From the NCBI GenBank assembly GCA_036845725.1, contig DAIUDK010000038.1, forward strand, positions 1-36,503: 36,503 nucleotides of DNA, written 5' to 3'. The translations under genes were made by a program, and so were the position numbers. The notes below the pieces were generated by a model. That model saw nothing but the letters and a program-made list of their open reading frames with translations, did no database searches and was not told the DNA's origin. The stretch comes from DSWT01 sp036845725. GTDB taxonomy: Bacteria > Chloroflexota > Anaerolineae > B4-G1 > SLSP01. Shown in pieces: positions 8,299-15,412 of this stretch. How positions within the stretch are numbered: the stretch's first letter is position 1; each line of letters begins with the position of its first letter.

Positions 8299-9960
8299 TC
8301 ACAAATAGTTGTGGTGGATCGAGGGCGTCGCTGTGACATCGCTACTCATTGCACAGACACCGGTAGGACAGTAGCCTTCAAGGTGGGCGGCAATCTCGTC
8401 GTGGAAGAAGCGCAGCGCCGTCAAAACTGGGGTCGGGGCTGCCTGACCCAGACCGCAGAACGAGGTCTTGAACATATTTTGCGCGACGCTTTCCATCACC
8501 GCCAGGTCCTTGGGCTTGCCCTGGCCCACGCGCAACCGGTCGAACGTCTCCAACAGGCGCGTCGTTCCCATCCGGCAGGGCGTGCACTTGCCGCACGATT
8601 CCGTCTTGAAGAAGCGCAGCAAAACGGACGCCAGATCGACGATGCACGTATCTTGCCCGCAGATCAGCAGAGCGCCGCTACCCAGCCCGCCGCCCTTTTC
8701 GGCCATCGACGCGAAATCCATCGGCGTGTCCAAAAAGTCCGGCGGGATAATGCTGCCGGATGAACCGCCGGTCTGCGCACATTTGAAGGTCTTGCCCTCT
8801 TTCATACCGCCGCCGTAAATCTCGATCACTTCGCGCAGCGTGACGCCCATCGGCATTTCGATCAGGCCGGTGTTCTGCACATCGCCCATAATCGTGTAGA
8901 CCTTGGTGCCGGGGCTGCGCTTGGTGCCCATCGCGTGGTACCATTCTGCTCCGTTGAGCACAATCGGCGGGACGTTCGCCAGCGTCTCCACATTGTTGAC
9001 GACGGTGGGCATCCCGTGATAGCCGTAGACGGTGGGATACGGTGGGCGGATGCGCGGGATGCCGCGCTTGCCCTCCATACTTTCCAATAAAGCCGTTTCC
9101 TCGCCACAGACATAGGCCCCCGCGCCCGCATGGACGTGGATGTGGAACGAGAAGCCGCTGCCCATAATATCGTCGCCGAGCACGCCGAGTTCTTCAGCCT
9201 GGTGAATCGCCTGTTCCAGGCGCTCCTTCGAGAGGGCGTACTCGCCGCGAATGTAAATCCAGCCTTCGCGCGCGCCCACCGCGTACCCCGCCAGCGCCAT
9301 CCCTTCGAGGACGGCGTGCGGGTCGCCTTCGAGGATCATGCGATCCTTGAACGTGCCCGGCTCGGATTCGTCGGCGTTGCAGACCACGTAGCGGACTTCT
9401 TCCGGACGGCTGGCGACGAACGACCATTTGAGACCTGTCGGAAAGCCCGCGCCGCCGCGCCCTTGCAGACCGGATTCGCGGACGACGTCCATCACCTGCG
9501 TGGGTGTCATGGTGGTGAGCGCCTGTCCCAGGGCAAAGTAGCCATCGTAGGCCACGTAGTCCTCAATGCTGTAAGGATCAATCACGCCGACGCGCCGCAA
9601 GACGACGCGCTTTTCGGCGTGGCGTTTACCCTCTTTGCCGGCCGGCAGGGGCGCCATATGCCCGCTTACCAACGCATCGGGCGGGATGAGCAGGTGTTCG
9701 ACGATGCGCCCTTTGTAGAGGTGTTCCTCCACGATCAGCGCGCCGTCCGCCGGTTCGACCGGGCCATAGATCACGCCTTCCGGGTAGAGGCTGACGGTAG
9801 GCAGCATCTCGGTGCGCGCCGTTCCGCCGCCGAAGCCCACCTCAATTTCATTTTCCAGGCCATAGAACGAGAGTTCTGCTTCGATAGCGAGTTTCACCTC
9901 TTCCGCACCGCGTCCGAGGCTTTGAGGGTCTCCTGAAACCAAAATCGTCGCGCGGATCAT
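8299..9960 (-). CDS. NuoF-like diaphorase subunit, complex I type (second copy)
   Basis: A 553-residue NAD(H)- and FMN-binding subunit. Residues about 1-110 form a thioredoxin-like domain with no cysteine, so it cannot bind the usual [2Fe-2S] cluster. The core has GRGGAGFP for NAD(H), CNADESEPGTFKDR for FMN, and CGEETALLESMEGKRG. CGKCTPCR plus a later CGLG Cys bind the N3-type [4Fe-4S]. The ESEPGTFKDR form is the complex-I-like variant, unlike the GDPGAF form of the other NuoF here. It lacks the C-terminal 2x[4Fe-4S] extension. Its start overlaps the stop of the preceding NuoE gene (ATGA). It is the likeliest NAD partner of the formate dehydrogenase subunit. Confidence 0.9.
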   Translation of the reverse strand: MIRATILVSGDPQSLGRGAEEVKLAIEAELSFYGLENEIEVGFGGGTARTEMLPTVSLYPEGVIYGPVEPADGALIVEEHLYKGRIVEHLLIPPDALVSGHMAPLPAGKEGKRHAEKRVVLRRVGVIDPYSIEDYVAYDGYFALGQALTTMTPTQVMDVVRESGLQGRGGAGFPTGLKWSFVASRPEEVRYVVCNADESEPGTFKDRMILEGDPHAVLEGMALAGYAVGAREGWIYIRGEYALSKERLEQAIHQAEELGVLGDDIMGSGFSFHIHVHAGAGAYVCGEETALLESMEGKRGIPRIRPPYPTVYGYHGMPTVVNNVETLANVPPIVLNGAEWYHAMGTKRSPGTKVYTIMGDVQNTGLIEMPMGVTLREVIEIYGGGMKEGKTFKCAQTGGSSGSIIPPDFLDTPMDFASMAEKGGGLGSGALLICGQDTCIVDLASVLLRFFKTESCGKCTPCRMGTTRLLETFDRLRVGQGKPKDLAVMESVAQNMFKTSFCGLGQAAPTPVLTALRFFHDEIAAHLEGYCPTGVCAMSSDVTATPSIHHNYL

Positions 9961-10421
9961 ACGTCACCCCCTACTTGCGCCAAAACCTCGCGCACCCGGT
10001 CGGGCGTCAGGTTGCCGTAGATCTCGTCGTCCACCATCATCACTGGACCGACCGAGCAGGCGCCGATGCAACTGGTAGCTAACAGTGTCCATTGCTTGTC
10101 GGACGTCGTCGCGCCAAAGGGAATGCCTAGCGTTTGCTCCAACGTCTCCCAGATCTCCTGCCCGCCCACGACGTGACACGGCGCGTCCTGGCAGAAGCGG
10201 ATCACGTGTTTCCCCATCGGCTTGAGGCTAATGAGGCTATAAAAGCCGGCGACACTGTGCACCTGACTTTGAGGAAGGTTCAATCGCTGTGCGATTGTCG
10301 CCAGAGCCTCCGGAGTGACATACCCGGCAGCCTGGCTGACGTCCCGCAAAATCTCCACCAACGCCTCGCGGTCATTCCCGTATTTCTCAAGAATCTGCTC
10401 TAGGGTTGAACTTTCAGGCAT
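9957..10421 (-). CDS. NuoE-like [2Fe-2S] subunit (second copy)
   Basis: A 154-residue thioredoxin-like [2Fe-2S] protein of the NuoE/HndA family. All four ligands are present: CQDAPC and, near the C-terminus, CIGAC. It would pass electrons between the FMN subunit encoded next and other clusters. GGGGAGG lies upstream of the ATG, and the stop overlaps the start of the second NuoF by 4 nt, so the pair is made together. A repeat array separates it from the HndC-like gene upstream. Confidence 0.92.
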   Translation of the reverse strand: MPESSTLEQILEKYGNDREALVEILRDVSQAAGYVTPEALATIAQRLNLPQSQVHSVAGFYSLISLKPMGKHVIRFCQDAPCHVVGGQEIWETLEQTLGIPFGATTSDKQWTLLATSCIGACSVGPVMMVDDEIYGNLTPDRVREVLAQVGGDV

Positions 10422-10449
10422 ATTTTTCCTCCCCGTGCAAGCAACGAGA

Positions 10450-10526
10450 AATGGGTGATGGGTAATGAGTCATGAGTGGTGGGCAATCGATAATGACGAC
10501 TTCTTACTCTTAACTCCTCACTCCCC
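10450..10526. repeat. degenerate heptanucleotide array (11 units)
   Basis: Eleven consecutive 7-nt units fill the gap between the HndC-like stop and the second NuoE. Seven are of the AATGGGT/AATGAGT type and four are of the inverted ACTCTTA/ACTCCTC type. It ends 2 bp short of the HndC-like stop codon. It resembles the STRR heptamer repeats known from cyanobacteria. Confidence 0.8.
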
Positions 10527-10527
10527 C

Positions 10528-12282
10528 CTAATAAATATCAATCGCCGCTACCGGACACACTTGCTTGCAGATGCCGCAGCGGATGCAGATCGTTGGATCG
10601 ATGACGTGTTTTTCCTTCGGCTTGCCGGCAATCGCATTAACCGGGCAGTTGCGGGCGCAGCGCGTGCAGCCGATACACAGGTCGGGATCGACTTTGTACT
10701 CGATGAGCGCGCGGCAGACCTTCGCCGGGCACTTTTTCTCGTAGATGTGCGCTTCGTACTCGTGGCGGAAATACTTGATGGTGCTCATCACCGGGTTCGG
10801 CGCACCAGCGCCCAGACCGCAGAGCGACCCGCGCATAATGGATTTGCCCATCTGTTCCAACAGTTCGATATCGCCGGGCTGACCGCGACCGGCGCAAATG
10901 TCGTTGAGGACCTCCAGCATCCGGCGCGTGCCGACACGGCAGGGCGTGCATTTACCGCAGGACTCATCCTGAACGAAATCCATGAAGAAGCGGGCGATGT
11001 CAACCATACAGGTATTTTCGTCCATCACCACAAAGCCGCCCGACCCCATAATGGAGCCGACCGACGCCAGCGATTGGTAGTCCACCGGCATATCGAGGTA
11101 TTGTTCAGGGATGCAGCCGCCCATCGGACCGCCGGTCTGCACGGCCTTGAATTTCTTGTCATTCAAGATGCCGCCGCCGATCTCGTACACAATCTCGCGA
11201 ATGGTGACGCCCAGCGGCACTTCGATCAGGCCGGTGCGCTTGACCTTGCCGGCGATGGCGAAGGTCTTGGTGCCCTTGCTCTTCTCGGTGCCCATCGAAG
11301 CGAACCACTCGCCGCCTTTGAGCAGGATCTTCGGGACGTTGGCGTAGGTTTCGACGTTATTGATGTTCGTCGGTTGGTGCCAGAGGCCGGAAGCCGCCGG
11401 GTACGGCGGTCGGGTGGTCGGCATGCCCCGCTGGCCTTCGATGGAGCGCATCAATGCCGTCTCCTCGCCACAGACGAACGCGCCCGCGCCCATACGGATT
11501 TCGAGGTCGAAGTCAAAGCCGGTGCCGAAAATATTCTTCCCGATAAAGCCGTACTCGCGCGCCTGTTCCAGCGCCGCGCGCAGCGTGCGAATGGCAATGG
11601 GATATTCGGCGCGGACGTAGAAATAACCCTGCTCGGCCCCGATGACGTACGCGCCAATCGCCATGCCCTCGATGACGGAGTGTGGGTCGCCTTCCAGCAC
11701 ACTGCGGTTCATGAACGCGCCGGGATCGCCTTCGTCGCCGTTGCAGATAAGATACTTGGGCTTATTAGGACTGCTGTGGGCGCGTTCCCACTTGAGGTAG
11801 GTGGGGAAGCCGGCGCCGCCACGACCGCCCAGGCCGGCAGTCTTCAGCACGCTGAGTACTTGCTCCGGTGTCATCTCGGTAAGCACCTTCGCCAGGGCTG
11901 CGTAGCCGTCCTCAGCGATGTAGTCCTCGATATCAAAGGGGTTGATCTTGCCGACGTTGCGCAGCACCACGCGCACCTCTTTAGGAGCGGGCGGGGGCAG
12001 TGGCGTGACCTTTGGCGCGGCCTGCGTGAGGTCCAGCACCGGACGGCCTTTCAGCAGGTGTTCCTCGGTGATGCGGGCGACGTCGTCCGGTGTCAGGTTG
12101 ACGTAGCGCACGCTATCCGGGTAGACGATGGCCTCCACTCCTTGGCCGCCCAGACCGGAGGTCATCAACACCTGCACTTCGTCGTTCAACGCCAAGTCCT
12201 GGAGTTCCTCCAGGAACGCGCCGTAGACGGCCTCGGCGCCGGAAGCGTCGCTATTGATTAAAACATTGGCACGGTAAGCCAT
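10528..12282 (-). CDS. hndC: HndC-like NuoF subunit with C-terminal 2x[4Fe-4S]
   Basis: A 584-residue NAD(P)H/FMN subunit of the HndC/HydB class. Domains: an N-terminal thioredoxin-like domain (about 1-90) in which the usual four [2Fe-2S] cysteines are absent; GRGGAGFP (NAD(P)H); CNGDEGDPGAFMNR (FMN); CGEETALMRSIEG; CGKCTPCR and CGLG for a [4Fe-4S]; and a C-terminal ferredoxin domain with two CxxCxxCxxxC sets (CIGCTRCARNC and CIRCGICKQVC). The C-terminal ferredoxin domain is the hallmark of soluble Hnd/Hyd-type, including electron-bifurcating, complexes. AAGGAGG precedes the ATG. Bifurcation is not demonstrated by sequence. No [FeFe]-hydrogenase (HndD) is present in the window; fdhA takes its place. 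Confidence 0.9.
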   Translation of the reverse strand: MAYRANVLINSDASGAEAVYGAFLEELQDLALNDEVQVLMTSGLGGQGVEAIVYPDSVRYVNLTPDDVARITEEHLLKGRPVLDLTQAAPKVTPLPPPAPKEVRVVLRNVGKINPFDIEDYIAEDGYAALAKVLTEMTPEQVLSVLKTAGLGGRGGAGFPTYLKWERAHSSPNKPKYLICNGDEGDPGAFMNRSVLEGDPHSVIEGMAIGAYVIGAEQGYFYVRAEYPIAIRTLRAALEQAREYGFIGKNIFGTGFDFDLEIRMGAGAFVCGEETALMRSIEGQRGMPTTRPPYPAASGLWHQPTNINNVETYANVPKILLKGGEWFASMGTEKSKGTKTFAIAGKVKRTGLIEVPLGVTIREIVYEIGGGILNDKKFKAVQTGGPMGGCIPEQYLDMPVDYQSLASVGSIMGSGGFVVMDENTCMVDIARFFMDFVQDESCGKCTPCRVGTRRMLEVLNDICAGRGQPGDIELLEQMGKSIMRGSLCGLGAGAPNPVMSTIKYFRHEYEAHIYEKKCPAKVCRALIEYKVDPDLCIGCTRCARNCPVNAIAGKPKEKHVIDPTICIRCGICKQVCPVAAIDIY

Positions 12283-12291
12283 AGCTCCTCC

Positions 12292-12648
12292 TTACTGGAC
12301 CTGCCATTCGGCCACAATTTCGCCGCCCAGAACGTGTTTCTCAATAAGAGTGGCGGCGCGGTTGGCATCAACATTGCCATAGGTGATGAGTTCACCTTCG
12401 GCTACCTGTACCTGAACGACCGGCTCGTAGGTGCTCATGCCGGCGCTGCCGGTCTGCGTGACGACCACGTCGCTGATGCCGCGCTTTTCCAATTCCTTCA
12501 AGATCGCCGCCATTGTGTCGCGGGCGCCGGCGGCAATGCCGGTGGTGCCCATCGCCACGACGATGCGCGCGCGCGCGCCCACGCCGGCCAATTTGCGGCG
12601 CTGCAACGCGCGTTCTTTGATTTTCTGTAGTTCTTCTAAACTTTTCAC
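12292..12648 (-). CDS. hndB: HndB-like thioredoxin-fold subunit lacking cluster cysteines
   Basis: A 118-residue protein with the HndB layout: a basic N-terminal helix, then a thioredoxin-like fold. Where cluster-binding homologues have MGTCGIAAGAR and TQTGCxGxC, this protein has MGTTGIAAGAR and TQTGSAGMS. It contains no cysteine at all, so it cannot hold a [2Fe-2S] cluster and probably plays a structural part. The GTG start is supported by AGGAGG 5 nt upstream. The HndC-like gene follows after 9 nt. Confidence 0.85.
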   Translation of the reverse strand: MKSLEELQKIKERALQRRKLAGVGARARIVVAMGTTGIAAGARDTMAAILKELEKRGISDVVVTQTGSAGMSTYEPVVQVQVAEGELITYGNVDANRAATLIEKHVLGGEIVAEWQVQ

Positions 12649-12715
12649 AATGACCTCCTAATAATAGTCTGACAATCTTTAGTCTATGGTCGTAGTTTTA
12701 CGCTGTGCCGAAATG

Positions 12716-12738
12716 GGCGGCCAAAGCCGCTTTTTTTC
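12716..12738 (+). terminator. short GC hairpin with T7 tract
   Basis: GCGGC-CAAA-GCCGC followed by TTTTTTTCTT on the plus strand. It has the form of an intrinsic terminator for plus-strand transcripts, yet no plus-strand gene precedes it. It pairs with hairpin B in the same short-then-long arrangement seen at 1305-1373. It may block antisense transcription into the redox operon. Confidence 0.5.
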
Positions 12739-12741
12739 TTA

Positions 12742-12790
12742 AGGGTGTTATTGCGCCTGCGGGTGCAGCCCGCAGGCGCAATAACACCCT
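12742..12790. repeat. long-stem hairpin B (22-bp perfect stem)
   Basis: Arms 12742-12763 and 12769-12790 are perfectly complementary over 22 bp with a 5-nt loop. Ends are AGGGTG/CACCCT. It lies between the HATPase gene and hndB, inside the presumed operon, 57 nt after the HATPase stop. It could be a terminator, attenuator or RNA-processing site. Confidence 0.85.
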
Positions 12791-12846
12791 TTCACCCGCG
12801 TCTTCAGGCACAAAATACCACACCCGGTGAATTCTTGGATAAATTC

Positions 12847-13425
12847 TTAACTTATTTCCCCTTGTAACGATGTCATCCCTTCGTGCAAGCTCTCGTTGAG
12901 GAAGGCGAGCACGTCCGGGTCGGAGAAGGGGACGTCGTCGCCCAGGATGGCGCGGATTTCGCGGGTGTCCAGAGTGAATTCTCGCCCCATGTCCGCAAGA
13001 GCATCCACCCGATGATGGTAGATCACATCCACGCCGACGAAGCCGACGATCATACATAGCAGCGTCCCCGCCAGGTCGCCCAGGGGCGGGCGGTCGATAT
13101 GGCTGTGCCGGAAGGTAGCCTCGGTGATCGTGCCGACCCCCGGCTCGGATGTGATGTCGAATGTCCCGCCGCACATCTCCGCCGCCTGCTTGAGAAACGG
13201 GATACCCAGGCCAACGTTGCGAGTGGTGCGGGTAGTAAACCACGGGTCTTCGACCTTCGCCAGGGCTTCAGCATTCATCCCGCTGCCGTTGTCCTGCACG
13301 ACAATGCACAGGGTATCGGCGGCGGTGTCTTCTTCGATGGTAAGGTGCAATAACGTCGCGCCGGCTTTAACGCCGTTCTCAGCGATATCGAGAATATGCT
13401 GAGAGAGATCGCGGAAGATGGTCAT
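12847..13425 (-). CDS. HATPase-domain protein of the Hnd operon
   Basis: A 192-residue GHKL/HATPase_c ATP-binding protein without a histidine phosphoacceptor domain. Motifs: N-box (HILDIAENGVKAGA), G1 (DNGSGM) and G2 (GLGIPFL). About 90 residues follow the ATPase fold and resemble no domain I know. Similar ATP-binding genes lie beside NuoE-like genes in Hnd/Hyd operons of Firmicutes and Thermotogota, where their role is unsettled. Its ATG overlaps the TGA of the NuoE gene (ATGA), so the two are coupled. It may be an RsbW-like kinase, but no substrate protein is encoded nearby. Confidence 0.82.
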   Translation of the reverse strand: MTIFRDLSQHILDIAENGVKAGATLLHLTIEEDTAADTLCIVVQDNGSGMNAEALAKVEDPWFTTRTTRNVGLGIPFLKQAAEMCGGTFDITSEPGVGTITEATFRHSHIDRPPLGDLAGTLLCMIVGFVGVDVIYHHRVDALADMGREFTLDTREIRAILGDDVPFSDPDVLAFLNESLHEGMTSLQGEIS

Positions 13426-13922
13426 TCGTACTTGCGTATGACTTTGGCGACATCCTGCGGGTTGACCTGCCCCATGATGTCATCGTCGATCACCGCCACC
13501 GGCGCTTGCGAGCACGCCCCCACACAGCGGCAGATTTCCAGCGTGAAGCGGTTGTCGGGCGTGGTCTCGTTGAGTTTGACGCCCAACACCTGCTGGAACT
13601 TCTCCACCACCGTCATCCCGCCGCGCACATAGCACGCCGTTCCCAGGCAAATGCTGATCTTGTGACGTCCAATCGGCTGCATCCGGAAGGACGAGTAGAA
13701 GGTCAGCACACCGTACAGATGGCTGAGAGGGATGCCCAATTGTTTGGAGAGATACTGCTGCATTTCCAAAGAGACAAAACCGAGTTGCTCCTGCACCAAC
13801 GTCAGGACCAACATCGCCGCGCCGGGTTTCTCTTTGTTGTCGGCGAGGATTTTGTCTAAAACGACTTTATGTTCGGGGGCTAAATCCACAAACTGCGAAG
13901 GTTGATTAAAAGCTACGCTCAT
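13422..13922 (-). CDS. hndA: NuoE/HndA-like [2Fe-2S] subunit (first copy)
   Basis: A 166-residue thioredoxin-like [2Fe-2S] subunit with an N-terminal helical bundle. The ligands are intact: CLGTAC and CVGAC. It is the probable electron link of the HndC-like diaphorase. The ATG has GAGGTG 7 nt upstream and follows a good promoter (13972-13999). It is the first gene of the redox operon. It differs clearly in sequence from the second NuoE at 9957, so the two are not a recent duplication. Confidence 0.92.
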   Translation of the reverse strand: MSVAFNQPSQFVDLAPEHKVVLDKILADNKEKPGAAMLVLTLVQEQLGFVSLEMQQYLSKQLGIPLSHLYGVLTFYSSFRMQPIGRHKISICLGTACYVRGGMTVVEKFQQVLGVKLNETTPDNRFTLEICRCVGACSQAPVAVIDDDIMGQVNPQDVAKVIRKYE

Positions 13923-13971
13923 ACGTTTTCACCTCGATACTATGATGCTCATCGCTCCATTTACACGCCTG

Positions 13972-13999
13972 AGTATACCTCAAAGTGACTACAGGCCAA
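13972..13999 (-). promoter_or_regulatory. candidate promoter of the Hnd operon
   Basis: TTGGCC (13999-13994), 16-nt spacer, TATACT (13977-13972) on the minus strand. It lies about 50 nt upstream of the first NuoE gene. The -10 is strong and the -35 moderate. Confidence 0.45.
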
Positions 14000-14140
14000 G
14001 TGCAAGTCAACTACAAAAATCTTACGCCCGTCATTTTACCGTTAAAATCGGGTTTGGCAACAGGGAGAGAAGAGGCTATCGTATTTGACCAGTATTGCCA
14101 GAGGAATTTTTAGGAAGAGTCACATTTGCTTAAGCGGTAG

Positions 14141-14746
14141 CTACTCACCAAAGCGGATGTTTTCGACGGTTCTATGTTCTAAAGAAAAATCTTCGAAATA
14201 CCTTTCGCCACCGTTGCCTGTGGGAGCCTGAGCGACAAAACCAACCCTGATTGTCTTTTCAACGGGCAGATTGAAAAACCTGGTCATATAGAATCTCTTG
14301 CCGTCAACCGAATAATGGAATGAAAAGGAGTTGTTGACCCGAACTGCCTTCAGCCAGACGGTATTTCCGTCAATGTTGCATCCGTTCGCATCATCCGAAG
14401 TATAGTTCGTAACCACGCTCACGACCGCATGGGTGTCGAAGTCTGTCTTCTCAAAACATAACTTTGCCCAAACATCAAAGTCCTTCATCACCATGACCGT
14501 CGCTGAATCATAGGTGTCGCGAAAATCATGGGAAACCTTAACTGTGAGTACAAAGTCTCCGGTGACTTCTGTGTAACAGAATGGCGCGTTGCAGAGCGTT
14601 TCCGGCGTGATGCCTGACTGGGAAATAGCACCATTGTTACAGAAGAAGTCAGTTTTCGCGGGGGCATCAATGATGAGACGATCACCACTGAACCTGGCAC
14701 TGCTCTCGTTTAGCCATTCGAACTCTCGGAAAACATCTTTTGTCAT
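14141..14746 (-). CDS. DUF1349 domain protein
   Basis: A 201-residue, beta-rich protein without signal peptide, matching DUF1349 (concanavalin-like fold), a family with poorly known function, often linked with carbohydrate binding. Matching features include the SHDFRDTYDSATVMV segment and FYMTRFFNLP near the C-terminal third. GGAGG lies 9 nt before the ATG and it has its own promoter at 14869-14897. It sits between the redox operon and the PHP/DRTGG module. It appears unrelated to either and less GC-rich than they are, which suggests later insertion. Total family length is normal, so it is probably functional. Confidence 0.78.
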   Translation of the reverse strand: MTKDVFREFEWLNESSARFSGDRLIIDAPAKTDFFCNNGAISQSGITPETLCNAPFCYTEVTGDFVLTVKVSHDFRDTYDSATVMVMKDFDVWAKLCFEKTDFDTHAVVSVVTNYTSDDANGCNIDGNTVWLKAVRVNNSFSFHYSVDGKRFYMTRFFNLPVEKTIRVGFVAQAPTGNGGERYFEDFSLEHRTVENIRFGE

Positions 14747-14868
14747 GGTACTTATCCTCCAATTGAAGCACTCAGGTTCCTATGGTAGACTCACCCGGTG
14801 CGGATGTTGTTGGTGGGCGATGCCCCAGACTGGATCAGAGTCGCGGGCGGTTTTTATGGCACATAATC

Positions 14869-14897
14869 ATTATAGGAGATATTAGGAAAGGTTGCAA
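14869..14897 (-). promoter_or_regulatory. promoter of the DUF1349 gene
   Basis: TTGCAA (14897-14892), 17-nt spacer, TATAAT (14874-14869) on the minus strand, giving a leader of about 115 nt before the DUF1349 ATG. This is a near-consensus sigma-A promoter. Confidence 0.6.
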
Positions 14898-15010
14898 CCA
14901 ACCGTAAATTCTTAACGACGATACACTTGTGGTCGTGTCAAGTCAATAGGTAATCTTACCGAACGGGCACCGGTGAAGGATAGCGCGAGTCAGGCTGGCC
15001 GAAGCGCTGA

Positions 15011-15394
15011 GGATATTGGCTTGTCGCAGGGGTTCTCTCATTTTTGGCCTATAGCGTTCTGAACGACGGTACTGTGCGGTTCCCCAAGCTAGCCACTCAG
15101 GCACTACTCGCCATCACCTGGGCGACGAGCTGCGCCGGCGCATCGCTCGGTTTGCTCGGCGCCTTTCGGCACTTCGCGTGTCGCCGCCAGGCCATAGTGG
15201 ACAGTCTCAACACCAACTCGTTCAGCATCTATCTCGTCCACTACCCGGTCGTGCACTGGATTCAGTTCGCGCTTCTTTTCGTCTCCTGGCCCACCTGGAT
15301 CAAATTTGGCGTTGCCTTCATCGGGGGTATAGCGCTCAGTTGGGGGATAAGCACCGTGCTCCGGCGGATTCCGGCAGTACGGCGTGTGCTGTAG
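15011..15394 (+). pseudogene. C-terminal fragment of an acyltransferase-3 family protein
   Basis: The open frame from 15011 (after a TGA at 15008) codes for about 127 residues holding three to four hydrophobic helices. It includes the SFSIYLVHYPVVHW motif typical of the last membrane segments of acyltransferase-3 (OafA/OPGC-like) enzymes. Full members have some 350-400 residues, so about two-thirds is missing, and no further matching sequence is visible upstream. The only start is a TTG at 15044 with no ribosome-binding site. It is a truncated remnant, probably left by a rearrangement that also brought the DUF1349 gene. Confidence 0.72.
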
Positions 15395-15412
15395 AACACA
15401 CAAAGAGAGAGG

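Noticed and set aside
10450..10526. CRISPR array
   Set aside because: Units are 7 nt, degenerate and contiguous with no spacers, and no cas genes are nearby.
10465..12261. Long plus-strand open frame (about 600 codons) opposite the HndC-like gene
   Set aside because: Antisense shadow of a strongly conserved gene. It begins inside the heptamer array and has no protein family features.
5180..13922. Hnd-type NADP-reducing [FeFe]-hydrogenase operon
   Set aside because: Although HndA, B and C homologues are present, no H-cluster protein is encoded. The large subunit has molybdopterin formate dehydrogenase features (Cys-His active site, MopB C-terminus).
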